Notes: generated from the letters alone by a model not told the origin. Counted from the first letter of the stretch, positions 53,840-62,293 are shown. The stretch: DNA of 64,000 nt from Alkalibacillus silvisoli (GCF_039521975.1 NZ_BAAACZ010000005.1:124001-188000); one strand, 5' to 3'. Translations and numbers: made by a program.

Positions 53840-54197
53840 TCCGACATTAACTCTAGTCTGTCCGACAATTATGAGTGCTCATCCGTCATTAACTCCGGTC
53901 CGTCCGACAATTATAAGGGCGCGTCCGACATTAACCCGGGTCCATCCGACAATTATGAGTGCTCATCCGACATTAACTCCGGTCCGTCCGACAATTATGT
54001 GCGCTCATCCGACATTAAACTCTAGTCTGTCCGACAATTATGAGTGCTCATCCGACATTAACTCTAGTCCGTCCGACAATTATAAGGGCGCGTCCGACAT
54101 TAACCCGGGTCCATCCAACAATTATGAGTGCTCATCCGACATTAACTCTAGTCTGTCCGACAATTATGAGTGCTCATCCGACAATTATTCACCCGAT
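53840..54197 (+). repeat. Intergenic tandem array, family B (17 units, 21 bp, alternating)
   Basis: Seventeen units start with TCCGAC (two with one change), at 53840 then every 21 bp, except one step of 22 bp at 54008-54030. Two unit types alternate for 16 units: TCCGACATTAACTC... and TCCGACAATTATGAG.... The second often carries GTGCTCA or GCGCTCA. It lies between the start of the surface-carbohydrate gene and the terminator of the metal-binding lipoprotein gene. Long frames encoding SSDINS repeats are spurious. A related array in the opposite direction is at 60650. Confidence 0.93.
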
Positions 54198-54206
54198 AAG
54201 AAATAA

Positions 54207-54240
54207 TAAACCCCCAAGCTTCCACTAGCTTGAGGGTTTA
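54207..54240 (-). terminator. Intrinsic terminator of metal ABC operon
   Basis: Stem TAAACCCCCAAGCT / AGCTTGAGGGTTTA (one mismatch), just 3' of the binding-protein gene, between it and the repeat array. Confidence 0.8.
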
Positions 54241-54244
54241 TCTA

Positions 54245-55162
54245 CTATTCACTTAATGCACTAACGATCGCTTCTAAATTGTGTTCCATCATCCCGATAT
54301 AATTACTTGCATCACCTTCTTCGGCTACTGCATCAGTATAGATCGTCATATCATAAATAGGAACACCTGAATCAGAAGAGACAGCTTCCATATGGACAGG
54401 GTTAAGCGTTGTTTCTAAGAAGACATACGGAATACCTCGCTCACCTAGAAGGTCAACTATACGAGCGATTTGTTGTGGTGTACCTTCTTCATGAGAGTTC
54501 AGTTCCCAAATACCATCAGTTTCAAAGTCGTAAGCTGCTCCAAAGTAAATAAACGCATCTTCACTTAAAAGAATGAAACGATTTTCCTCTGGCACTTGTT
54601 CCACGCTTTCTTTAATCTTCTCATCTAATTCAGTTAATTGCTGTTTATAGTTATCAGCATTTTCTTGATAAACTTCTTCACCATTTGGGTCCATTTCAAT
54701 TAATCTATCTAAAATGTTATCGACAAATGTGTGGACTTTATTCGGATCTAACCATGCGTGTGGATCATCTGTTTCCCCATCTGATAATTGAATCGGATCT
54801 AACCCCTCTGACACTTCAAAAACAGGAGTATCAGTTACGTTATCCATTAATGATTCTAACCATTCTTCTAAACCTAAACCATTCACGAAGAAGACATCAG
54901 AATCCGTCACTTTTTGAAAATCACTTGGTACGGGCTCATGTTCGTGAGGTTCTTCGCCAATTGGTACGATATAATCAACATGAGCACGATCACCTGCAAT
55001 TTCTTCTACAATATCGGCGATGACAGAAAAGCTTGCTGTTAGTTGAAGCTCTCTATCCGCTTCAGTTTCAGGAGCATCTTCTTGTTCTGATGTGCATCCG
55101 ATTAAGAAAATAATGGATAATGCAGCCACACTCACCATGTTGAATATTTTATTGTTAAACAC
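54245..55162 (-). CDS. Metal ABC transporter substrate-binding lipoprotein
   Basis: Cluster A-I metal-binding lipoprotein of 305 residues (signal ending LIGC, Cys23). Metal ligands are seen in GEEPHEHEPVPSDF, DDPHAWLDPNKVHTF, and the region LNSHEEGTPQQIARIV. No long His-rich loop of the kind used by zinc-specific ZnuA is present, which leans to manganese, as do the MntR-like boxes upstream of the operon. It starts at GTG with GGAGGG upstream. Last gene of the ATPase-permease-lipoprotein operon. Confidence 0.87.
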   Translation of the reverse strand: MFNNKIFNMVSVAALSIIFLIGCTSEQEDAPETEADRELQLTASFSVIADIVEEIAGDRAHVDYIVPIGEEPHEHEPVPSDFQKVTDSDVFFVNGLGLEEWLESLMDNVTDTPVFEVSEGLDPIQLSDGETDDPHAWLDPNKVHTFVDNILDRLIEMDPNGEEVYQENADNYKQQLTELDEKIKESVEQVPEENRFILLSEDAFIYFGAAYDFETDGIWELNSHEEGTPQQIARIVDLLGERGIPYVFLETTLNPVHMEAVSSDSGVPIYDMTIYTDAVAEEGDASNYIGMMEHNLEAIVSALSE

Positions 55163-55196
55163 TGTTCGTTCCCTCCTAATTTACATAATTTTATAT

Positions 55197-56063
55197 TTAA
55201 GCCTTACTAGTCGACATTCTTCTAAACCATCGAACGAACACGCCTTGCTTTGGCGAGAATAAAAAGGCTAATGTAAATAACAATGATGCGACAATTACAA
55301 TCGAAGCACCTGTTGCAACGTCATAAATATATGAGTAAAAGACACCAACGACAGCTGAAATGACACCAAAAGCAGCTGATAACGTCAACATGATTGGTAG
55401 GCGGTCAGTTAGTAAATATGCTGTTGCACCCGGTGTAATCAGCATCGCGACGACTAAGATCACACCTACTGTATTCAATGATGCTACTGTCACAAGGGAT
55501 AAAATGAACATTAGCATATAATGAATCAATCGCGTCGGCAAACCAATTGCCTTAGCCATAGTTGGATCAAATGTACTTAATAGCAGCTGCTTATAAAATA
55601 CAAAGACCAGGATTAAAACACCAATTGTGATCCCTAATGTCATCCAAAGGTCTGAACGAGATACTGCTAAGACATTACCGAATAAAATGTGCCAAACATC
55701 AACACTCGTGCTACCAATCGTTGTAACCAATACAATCCCAACGGCAAATGTACCTGTTAATAAAATCCCGATCGCCGAGTCGTCTTTAATCCGACTGTTT
55801 TGTGAAATATAGCCTATTCCTAATGCAGTCAGCACACCGGTAATAACCGCACCGATAAAAAAGCTCGCCCCTAACATATAGGCAATGACAATACCTGGCA
55901 AAACAGCATGAGAGATCGCCTCTCCCATTAATGCCATCCCTCTTAAAATAATGAAGCATCCAACGACACCACAGACGATTCCTACTAAAATTCCTGCGAT
56001 TAATGCGTTTTGTAAAAATGGATAGGTTAAAACCGCATCAATAAAATAATTTATATTTTGCAT
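55197..56063 (-). CDS. Metal ABC transporter permease (ABC-3 family)
   Basis: Membrane component of 288 residues with eight or nine helices. GILVGIVCGVVGCFIILRGM and ALMGEAISHAVLPGIVIAY carry the family's conserved His/Pro segment; LVVAMLITPGATAYLLTDRL is the ABC-3 ATPase-contact region. It overlaps the ATPase gene by 1 nt (TAATG), so they are coupled. Substrate manganese (or zinc), as for its partners. Confidence 0.92.
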   Translation of the reverse strand: MQNINYFIDAVLTYPFLQNALIAGILVGIVCGVVGCFIILRGMALMGEAISHAVLPGIVIAYMLGASFFIGAVITGVLTALGIGYISQNSRIKDDSAIGILLTGTFAVGIVLVTTIGSTSVDVWHILFGNVLAVSRSDLWMTLGITIGVLILVFVFYKQLLLSTFDPTMAKAIGLPTRLIHYMLMFILSLVTVASLNTVGVILVVAMLITPGATAYLLTDRLPIMLTLSAAFGVISAVVGVFYSYIYDVATGASIVIVASLLFTLAFLFSPKQGVFVRWFRRMSTSKA

Positions 56064-56827
56064 TATTTAACCACCACCATTTGACCCTCATCATGATCAT
56101 CTTTATGAAGTGTTGCAATATTGCCATTGTACGCTTCACTGATCAGTTGTGGCTTAAATACTTCTTTTTGTTCACCAAAACCAACAAGACGCTGATTTAA
56201 TAGCATTAAACTATCAAAATACTCTTCAACTTTACTTAAGTCGTGATGTACAACGAACAACGTCTTTCCTTCGTTTCGAATTTTCCTTAATAAATTGATG
56301 ATGATTTGTTCTGATGACAAGTCGATCCCTGCAAACGGTTCATCTAAAAATAGAATATCCGCTTCTTGCGCTAACGCTCGCGCGATAAAGACCCGCTGCT
56401 GTTGACCACCAGATAATTCACCAATTTGGCGTCTATGAAAATCTTGCATTCCCACTTGTTCTAAACAATCAAGCGCTTTTTCACGATCTTTTTTGCTCGG
56501 TCTACTCCACCATTTCAAATGCGGGTAACGCCCCATCACGACAACATCTTCCACTAAAATAGGAAAATCAAAATCGATCATACTTCGTTGAGGCACGTAG
56601 GCAATTTTCGGACGGACTTTAGCAACCGATTGGTCCATCACTTTTATATCACCTTGATTTTTCGGTACCATTCCCATAATAGCTTTAATTAATGTCGACT
56701 TACCAGCACCATTAGGCCCTATAATGCCGATCAGTTCCTGTTTGGGCGCTTCAAATGATATGTCATCTAACGCCAATTCGCCATGGTAAGAGACCGATAA
56801 ATGATCTACTTTCACTGATGAAGTCAA
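56063..56827 (-). CDS. Metal ABC transporter ATP-binding protein
   Basis: ATPase of 254 residues. Walker A GIIGPNGAGKSTLIKAI, Q-loop YVPQRSMIDFDFPILVED, signature LSGGQQQRVFIARAL, Walker B ILFLDEPFAGID, and switch His FVVHHDLSKVEEYF. It is the MntB/ZnuC type, first in the operon. The leader of about 170 nt contains two MntR-like palindromes. Confidence 0.92.
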   Translation of the reverse strand: MTSSVKVDHLSVSYHGELALDDISFEAPKQELIGIIGPNGAGKSTLIKAIMGMVPKNQGDIKVMDQSVAKVRPKIAYVPQRSMIDFDFPILVEDVVVMGRYPHLKWWSRPSKKDREKALDCLEQVGMQDFHRRQIGELSGGQQQRVFIARALAQEADILFLDEPFAGIDLSSEQIIINLLRKIRNEGKTLFVVHHDLSKVEEYFDSLMLLNQRLVGFGEQKEVFKPQLISEAYNGNIATLHKDDHDEGQMVVVK

Positions 56828-56945
56828 TTTAAAGCCTCCTTCATTACTTCGTTAAATTACTATACAAGCGTTCACAGCTTGCTCTATAGGCTTTTATAAC
56901 ATTTCTACCTACATATTTATTATTAATTGGTCTATAGTGTTCCAA

Positions 56946-57039
56946 TTTTCCTTAAAGACAATCATTTGTATTCGCTCATGTTTTTTTACCTAGGGCAAAT
57001 CTTTTATATATTATAATGCTTCGACTCCAAAAATGTCTA
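56946..57039 (-). promoter_or_regulatory. Promoter and MntR-like boxes of the metal ABC operon
   Basis: On the minus strand: TAGACA (57039-57034), 18-bp spacer, TATAAT (57015-57010). Ten bases downstream lies TTTGCCCTAGGTAAAA (56999-56984), and a further 22 bases on TTGTCTTTAAGGAAAA (56961-56946). Both resemble the MntR consensus TTTGCCTTAAGGAAAC. Placement after the promoter fits repression by blocking initiation or elongation. Confidence 0.6.
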
Positions 57040-57151
57040 CAATTTTGCGTTAATTTTTTTGAAAATATTTTGTGACACGAATGATTCTAATTGTACCGAC
57101 TCCCTTTTATACATAAAGAGTATGTTACGATGTGGTTAACGGGAGGAATAT

Positions 57152-57556
57152 ATGGATTTATTAACTCGCTTTTTAACAGCTGTTGTTTCAGCTTTTGTGT
57201 TTTCTGTGATCATTTCGTTACTTTCTTCGGAATCAAGTGAATATTGGGTTATGTTTTTTTCCGTCATGTCATTTTCGTTACTGGTATATTTAACTGCAGG
57301 TATTTTATTTTCATACCTTGGTGATTATTTGATTGGAAAGGTTCCATTAAGGCAAAAGTGGGCAAAATATATCGTTGGCGTACTCGTTTACACAATCGGT
57401 GGGGTCAGTGTGAATATTTATTTACTCAATCAAACTCTTTTCTACGGCTTTTCTGACACTGCTGTTACCATGCTTTATTACGGAATTTTTGCAGCGGTCT
57501 TGTTTTGTCATATAAAGTTATTCGTTCGCTTTTTGCTTGTGAGGTTAGGGTTTTAA
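57152..57556 (+). CDS. Four-helix membrane protein
   Basis: Integral membrane protein of 134 residues with four helices, ending HIKLFVRFLLVRLGF. Length, topology and ending match the protein at 12894-13265, suggesting paralogy. GGGAGG precedes the ATG. Function unknown. Its terminator is shared with the convergent oxidoreductase gene. Confidence 0.6.
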   Translation: MDLLTRFLTAVVSAFVFSVIISLLSSESSEYWVMFFSVMSFSLLVYLTAGILFSYLGDYLIGKVPLRQKWAKYIVGVLVYTIGGVSVNIYLLNQTLFYGFSDTAVTMLYYGIFAAVLFCHIKLFVRFLLVRLGF

Positions 57557-57561
57557 ATGAA

Positions 57562-57589
57562 AAATCGTCGGACTAAAGTCCGACGATTT
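57562..57589. terminator. Bidirectional terminator
   Basis: Perfect 13-bp stem AAATCGTCGGACT / AGTCCGACGATTT with a 2-nt centre, between convergent genes. Its GTCGGAC/GTCCGAC arms share the family B repeat core, possibly by chance. Confidence 0.9.
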
Positions 57590-57591
57590 CT

Positions 57592-58692
57592 TTATAGACT
57601 TGTTATGTCATATAGCGCGGGGTCTAAGGTTAGGGTTTCACCTAATAGTTGCCTCGTGATCTCTGCTCCTAGAAAGGGACCACTTGTTATGCCCGATGCG
57701 CCAAGACCGTTTGCGATATATAAGTGAGGAGCGTCTGGTAAAAATCCAAACACAGGCTGTTGCTTTTCAACTTGTGGCCTAAAGCCAACTCGTGTCTCAA
57801 TTAAGTCGGCTTCTTCTAAACCAGGTGCAAATTTAAAGGCCACTTTCAAAATGTCAAAGACGCTTTTCACTTTTATGTTTGGCTTAAAGTCCTCATTCAC
57901 TTCATGCTCAGCTCCAACGGCAATTCGCCCCTCATCAAAACCAACGATATACTTATTATTCGGTAGCATGACAACCGGCCATTCACCTGTCTTTTCGTGC
58001 GGCATGTTTAAATAAACGATTTGTGTTTTCGTGGATGTAACTGGAAAGCTTATACCGCAGTGCTTTAGTAATTCACAAGCCCAAGCACCATTAGTTACGA
58101 TGATTTGCTCTGGTTCATAAAGATCTTCATTTACCGTCACTTTTTTCCCAGTTTGATTGAGTTTAGCATAGCCTTTAATAACCGTTGCGCCATAATATTC
58201 CGCTCCTTGAACGAGTGCGTGGCGAAGTGTTGCACCATTGACGCGACCACCTCCGCCAATTTCTACAGCCCCCATACGATCAGACATGACCGGTACAGCT
58301 TGTGCAACTTGTTTATCTGTCAGCTGTGTCACTTCACCAACCTCAGGTGATGCCTCACGACGGGCCTGGACATCTTCTAGCATTTTCTTTAATTTCTCAT
58401 CACTTTTATGTAAATGAAGCGAACCTACCCTGGCATAACTGGTATTCGTCATACCAATTTCTTTAAGCTGTTCGATTAATTTCGGATAGTAAGCTGCTCC
58501 ATTTTTAATGACTTCATATAGCTTTTCATGACGTTTTTGCGAAAGCCACGGACTAATAATACCAGCTGCTGCACGCGTCGCTTCACCTTGATTTTCATGA
58601 TCAATTAATGTCACATCTTGCCCAGCTTTTGCTAAATGAAAAGCCGTTGATGCACCTAAAATGCCAGCTCCAATTATGAGATATTGTGCCAA
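57592..58692 (-). CDS. FAD-dependent amine/glycine oxidase-like enzyme (DAO family)
   Basis: Flavoprotein of about 366 residues. N-terminal FAD site YLIIGAGILGASTAFHLAKA with acid IDHEN, and the second flavin region GEATRAAAGIISPWLS; near the end YIANGLGASGITSGPFLG closes the FAD domain. It belongs to the DAO/ThiO group oxidising glycine, sarcosine or D-amino acids; no thiamin genes lie near, so the substrate is open. The start chosen is TTG at 58692, seven bases after AGGAG; the ATG at 58698 nearly touches the ribosome site. Confidence 0.85.
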   Translation of the reverse strand: MAQYLIIGAGILGASTAFHLAKAGQDVTLIDHENQGEATRAAAGIISPWLSQKRHEKLYEVIKNGAAYYPKLIEQLKEIGMTNTSYARVGSLHLHKSDEKLKKMLEDVQARREASPEVGEVTQLTDKQVAQAVPVMSDRMGAVEIGGGGRVNGATLRHALVQGAEYYGATVIKGYAKLNQTGKKVTVNEDLYEPEQIIVTNGAWACELLKHCGISFPVTSTKTQIVYLNMPHEKTGEWPVVMLPNNKYIVGFDEGRIAVGAEHEVNEDFKPNIKVKSVFDILKVAFKFAPGLEEADLIETRVGFRPQVEKQQPVFGFLPDAPHLYIANGLGASGITSGPFLGAEITRQLLGETLTLDPALYDITSL

Positions 58693-58905
58693 AATCATTC
58701 TCCTTTAGTTTTCACATGCTTCATTCCTTTAACCGAGATCAATTAATGTATGCGAAAAACTTAGTGTTTAAAGACTGACCTAAGTTTCACATCACTGATC
58801 TGTCTTCATATTGTAGCAGTTTGTGCTCAATTCGAGAAGGCGAATTATTACCGGTTATGTTATCATGAAATTACTTTAAACACTCACCCCGAAAGGAACT
58901 TACAT

Positions 58906-60132
58906 ATGGAAGAGATGCAAGATTACGGACGGCTTCGTGACAATAAGCCGTTTATTTTTGTTTGGATCGCTGGGTTATGTGCTATGCTTGGCTTTGCGAT
59001 GCTATTTTTAACAACATCGTGGTATGTAATTGATGAGTTAGAACGTCCAGCTTTAGTCGGACTTGTTTTAGTCATGATTACTGTACCACGTGTCATAATG
59101 ATGATCTTTGGTGGTGTAGTTGCAGATCGAATAAAAAAATCTAAAATTATGTTTTCGACCAATTTATTGCAAACCATCCTTATTTCAGTGATGGCTTATT
59201 TAGTAACACAAGACCAATTAGGCGTTATGGCACTAATTGTGATCACATTTTTATTTGGTTTTTTTGATGCGTTTTTCTACCCCGCTGTGACAGCACTGAT
59301 CCCTATATTAGTGGGAAGAGGTAATATACAACGAGCCAATTCTTTATTTCACGGATCTATTGAGCTTATGTTTATGTTCGGACCTGTAATTGCTGGTGCA
59401 TTACTTACCATATCCACTTTTGGCGTAACAATTACAGTAGCAGCATGTTTTGTTGCATTATCAGTTATCTTTGTTCACCCGAAGTTAATAAAAGATGATC
59501 AGCTTGAAAAAGAAACTAAATTGAATAAAATTAAAGATGATTTCGTCTTAGGGATCCGCTACATTAGGCAATCCCCGATCATATCATCGGGTATTATTAC
59601 GATCAGTTTGGTTAACTTATTCGTAATTGGTCCTATTATTATTAGCTTTCCGTTAATAGTTGATGCATTAGAAGGAACAGCTTTTCACTTAAGCCTTTTA
59701 GAAGTTGGGCTATCTGTTGGTACATTTACGGGTAGTATCATCGTTTATAAAATCTCTGCTAACAAACGGCGCGGTAAGATTATCGTGCTGACACTAATTG
59801 TAACGATGATTGGCTTTTTCATCTTCAGCCGAATGGAATTGTTGCCCGCTTTAATGATTTTAGCCGCTGTTGTCGGCTTTAGTGCGATGATTGTTTATCT
59901 ACAAATGCTTACTGTTATTCAAGAGCATACGCCCCATGACCGGCAAGGGCGTGTCATGAGTATTGCAACAGTTGCCTCAGAAGGATTCGCGCCTGTTGCA
60001 TTTGCGATCGTGTCTTTATTGGTCGGCATCGGACTCACGATTCATAACGTATTAGCTTGGGTTGCTGTATGTGGTCTAATATGTAGTATTTGGCTAGCAC
60101 TCAAAGCCAAGGCGCTCATGCAAGCACAATAA
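58906..60132 (+). CDS. MFS transporter (EntS/MDR-like)
   Basis: Twelve-helix exporter-type carrier of 408 residues. Motifs: FGGVVADRIKKSKIMFSTNL after helix 2, GFFDAFFYPAVTALIPILVG, and HDRQGRVMSIATVASEGFAP in the second half. The branch includes enterobactin exporter EntS and macrolide exporters. Substrate unknown. AAAGGAAC precedes the ATG. Single gene, followed by the hairpin-controlled small gene. Confidence 0.87.
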   Translation: MEEMQDYGRLRDNKPFIFVWIAGLCAMLGFAMLFLTTSWYVIDELERPALVGLVLVMITVPRVIMMIFGGVVADRIKKSKIMFSTNLLQTILISVMAYLVTQDQLGVMALIVITFLFGFFDAFFYPAVTALIPILVGRGNIQRANSLFHGSIELMFMFGPVIAGALLTISTFGVTITVAACFVALSVIFVHPKLIKDDQLEKETKLNKIKDDFVLGIRYIRQSPIISSGIITISLVNLFVIGPIIISFPLIVDALEGTAFHLSLLEVGLSVGTFTGSIIVYKISANKRRGKIIVLTLIVTMIGFFIFSRMELLPALMILAAVVGFSAMIVYLQMLTVIQEHTPHDRQGRVMSIATVASEGFAPVAFAIVSLLVGIGLTIHNVLAWVAVCGLICSIWLALKAKALMQAQ

Positions 60133-60157
60133 TACACGCCAGTTTTTACAGAACATA

Positions 60158-60196
60158 GACCTCCTCATTCAGCAAAAAATAAGCTTTGAGGAGGTC
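60158..60196 (+). promoter_or_regulatory. Hairpin that can hide the ribosome site of the next gene
   Basis: GACCTCCTCA (60158-60167) pairs perfectly with TGAGGAGGTC (60187-60196) over a 19-nt loop. The right arm holds the entire Shine-Dalgarno sequence of the gene starting at 60204. No U run follows, so it looks more like a translation control element than a terminator; it may also end the MFS transcript. Confidence 0.65.
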
Positions 60197-60203
60197 AAGC
60201 TTT

Positions 60204-60518
60204 ATGGATTATATGAAGGGATACCGACTAGAGCCGAATGAACAGGGCTATACGATCATTTTTTATTTAGATGAACACTATAACGAGTTTTCTAATGAAA
60301 TTACTCCAATTAAATACCCTTCAGATCGAAAACTTAAAAACTTTCGGCAATATGTCATTGACAATTTTTCGCATTTAAATATTAGAAAAGTCAAAGTGAT
60401 GATTGGGCCTGCACTTGTTATGTCTTTTGCTTTAGCATTACGCCCCGATCACGGCCCATCAGAAGCTGCCTCTCAAAAACGATCTACTCATGCCGAATTC
60501 CAGGAAGTTGATCCATAA
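60204..60518 (+). CDS. Hypothetical protein, Bacillaceae type
   Basis: Protein of 104 residues. An aromatic-rich beta region (YRLEPNEQGYTIIFYLDEHY) is followed by LKNFRQYVIDNFSHLNIRKV and KVMIGPALVMSFALAL, then a polar tail. I have a vague resemblance to Bacillus proteins that precede spore or LysM-type domains but cannot name the family. The start is ATG at 60204 after GAGGAGG; its ribosome site lies within the hairpin. Terminator follows. Confidence 0.65.
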   Translation: MDYMKGYRLEPNEQGYTIIFYLDEHYNEFSNEITPIKYPSDRKLKNFRQYVIDNFSHLNIRKVKVMIGPALVMSFALALRPDHGPSEAASQKRSTHAEFQEVDP

Positions 60519-60590
60519 CCGACTCAATCATCATCAACTGGTGGTAAAGTTCTCTTGGTTGATTGGAGAAAGCTTTCGCACATTAAGTAT

Positions 60591-60630
60591 AAAAGGCGAA
60601 CGTGACATTATTAGTCGTCGTTCGCCTTTT
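60591..60630 (+). terminator. Intrinsic terminator
   Basis: Perfect 12-bp stem AAAAGGCGAACG / CGTTCGCCTTTT with a 16-nt loop; T-rich right arm. It ends the 60204 gene and precedes the repeat array. Confidence 0.85.
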
Positions 60631-60649
60631 ATGATGTGCACTTTTTATC

Positions 60650-60920
60650 GGATGAATACCGTTTCACCGGATGAAATGTAGCGACCACCGGACAAAGTGG
60701 CGTTATCACCAGATGAGCTCTCCTTTTCACCGGACAGAGTGGCGTTATTGTCGGATGAGCGCTCATAATTGTCGGACAAATCAGAGTTATTGCCGGATGA
60801 GCACCAATAATTGCCGGACGAAGCAGAGTTAGTGTCGGACGAGCGCTCATAATTGTCGAACAAAACAGAGTTATTGCCGGATGAGCACCAATAATTGTCG
60901 GACGAAAAAGAGCTATCCCA
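60650..60920 (-). repeat. Intergenic tandem array, family B reverse (13 units, 21 bp)
   Basis: Units begin GGATGA or GGACAA/GGACGA alternately, at 60650, 60669 and then every 21 bp to 60900. The segment GTCGGATGAGCGCTCATAAT contains a perfect 12-bp palindrome ATGAGCGCTCAT and, reversed, is the same unit pair as in the array at 53840. It lies between convergent genes. Minus-strand frames with SSDN or HPTIT repeats are spurious. Confidence 0.9.
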
Positions 60921-60940
60921 CCTATGTAAAAACAAGAATT

Positions 60941-60970
60941 ACCTCCCCGCCTACCGTCCTGCGAGGAGGT
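60941..60970 (-). terminator. Terminator of PGRP-type amidase gene
   Basis: ACCTCCCCGC pairs with GCGAGGAGGT (one mismatch) with a 10-nt loop, followed on the minus strand by AATTCTTGTTTTT. Confidence 0.7.
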
Positions 60971-61037
60971 TACTTTGGAATAGGAGATTGCTTTTACCAC
61001 TAAATGACTCTCACCGCTAAGAGTCTAAACCACCAAA

Positions 61038-61976
61038 TTACCCACGCAACACTTCTTCAAGCTTTGCTTTTGTATTAGGACCATAAATTCCATCGACTTC
61101 ATGCGAGATGTGAACACTTTGAAACCGTCTAATCGCATCTTCTGTTCTTGGTCCGTAAATTCCATCGATAGAACCAGGTCTAAACCGTACACTGTCTAAC
61201 GCCTTTTGGATTTGCCTTACCGCTTCACCACGGTCACCACGTCTATAAATACCGCTTGGAAGTTCACTGCTGTTACTGATCACTTCTTCTAACGCTTGAC
61301 GTGTTTCAGGCCCTACAATACCGTCTACCTGAATGCCAGCACTTCTTTGGAATGAACGCACCGCCGATTCTGTTTCATCACCAAAAATTCCATCAGCACC
61401 GTGTCTTGGTAACCTTTCACCCGCTTCACGCAGATCGTTTTGTAGCTGCTCGACTTCACTTCCTGAATCGCCATTTTGAAGGAGATAATGACTAGAGCCT
61501 GATGAGTCAGATCCTCCACTAGAGCTTGAACTATTGTTTCCTAACCTTGCACGTACGCGGTCCATATCTATTCCTGGGCACCCTGTCCTTGCACCTGAAA
61601 ACTCATTGTGTCCAAGCACTTGACTAACATTTAAACCGAACCGTCCTAAATTCTCATGTGCACGCTCTTCAAAGACGCGCTCTTGTTCATCGGTAAAATT
61701 ACCATCCCCGACTAAACAAATATGATACGTCGTTCGGTTATGATCAGCAATTCCATTTGTAATCACATCTTCGTCATAGCACAGCTGAACCGTTCCATCA
61801 CGCAAAATAATCTCGTGGTATCCTCCTGTTTGCCAGCCACGATTTTTCCAATGGCGTTCGAACGTCCACACATCTCCTCCTTCTGATGCGCTATGATGTC
61901 TTGCGATATGCCTAATTTTATTTCGCCGTCGATTACCACCCATCGTTTGACCACGTAAATCTTCAATGTCTGGCAC
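61038..61976 (-). CDS. PGRP-type N-acetylmuramoyl-L-alanine amidase with two peptidoglycan-binding domains
   Basis: Cell-wall amidase of 312 residues. Residues about 15-150 are the amidase_2 domain: IRHIARHHSASEGG (zinc His), GGYHEIILRDGTVQLCYDED, NRTTYHICLVGDGN, and VLGHNEFSGARTGCPG (zinc His and Cys). After a serine linker are two PG_binding_1 domains (about 170-235 and 240-310; SVRFRPGSIDGIYGPRTEDA). No signal peptide, as for phage endolysins released by holins. Starts at GTG with GGAGGG. Near phage-like replication genes; could be a prophage remnant lysin or a sporulation lysis enzyme. Confidence 0.88.
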   Translation of the reverse strand: MPDIEDLRGQTMGGNRRRNKIRHIARHHSASEGGDVWTFERHWKNRGWQTGGYHEIILRDGTVQLCYDEDVITNGIADHNRTTYHICLVGDGNFTDEQERVFEERAHENLGRFGLNVSQVLGHNEFSGARTGCPGIDMDRVRARLGNNSSSSSGGSDSSGSSHYLLQNGDSGSEVEQLQNDLREAGERLPRHGADGIFGDETESAVRSFQRSAGIQVDGIVGPETRQALEEVISNSSELPSGIYRRGDRGEAVRQIQKALDSVRFRPGSIDGIYGPRTEDAIRRFQSVHISHEVDGIYGPNTKAKLEEVLRG

Positions 61977-62140
61977 AGAAACCCTCCTTACATCAAAGCC
62001 CCCAATAAGAGCTTTAGTTAATCTATACCCGTTTACAAACTACATAACTTATTAAAATGTATGCTCTCATTACTATTAAATTCAACAAGTTGAAAACCTG
62101 TCTCAACGCTTATCACTTGTTTATAAAAATGTGTGTTATC

Positions 62141-62293
62141 CTAATTCTGACGGTGTAGTTGTTCATACTTCTTCCAACGAGCAAAAATTGTTTCTACAGG
62201 CTCTTCATCTCGACACTTTTCACATAAACAACTAACGACGCGGTACACACCTATACCATCATATTCCCATTTCGCCCCATGACCATTACACAT
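62141..62293 (-). CDS. Small Cys-rich protein, zinc-ribbon type
   Basis: Protein of 50 residues. Four Cys (MCNGHGAKWEY; VVSCLCEKCRDE) could bind zinc. It overlaps the DnaC-like gene by 8 nt, so it belongs to the same operon. The start is ATG at 62293 after GGGAG. It may be a nucleic-acid-binding accessory of the replication module. Family unknown. Confidence 0.6.
   Translation of the reverse strand: MCNGHGAKWEYDGIGVYRVVSCLCEKCRDEEPVETIFARWKKYEQLHRQN

Noticed and set aside
53840..54197. CRISPR array
   Set aside because: Units are contiguous at 21 bp with no unique 30-40 bp spacers, and no cas genes are present.
53819..54228. Three open frames coding SSDINS / AHPTLT repeats
   Set aside because: Array-derived; three frames open over one repeat is a sign of period 21, not of coding.
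60629..61000. Minus-strand open frames with SSDN and HPTIT repeats
   Set aside because: Array-derived on the reverse strand; no ribosome site.
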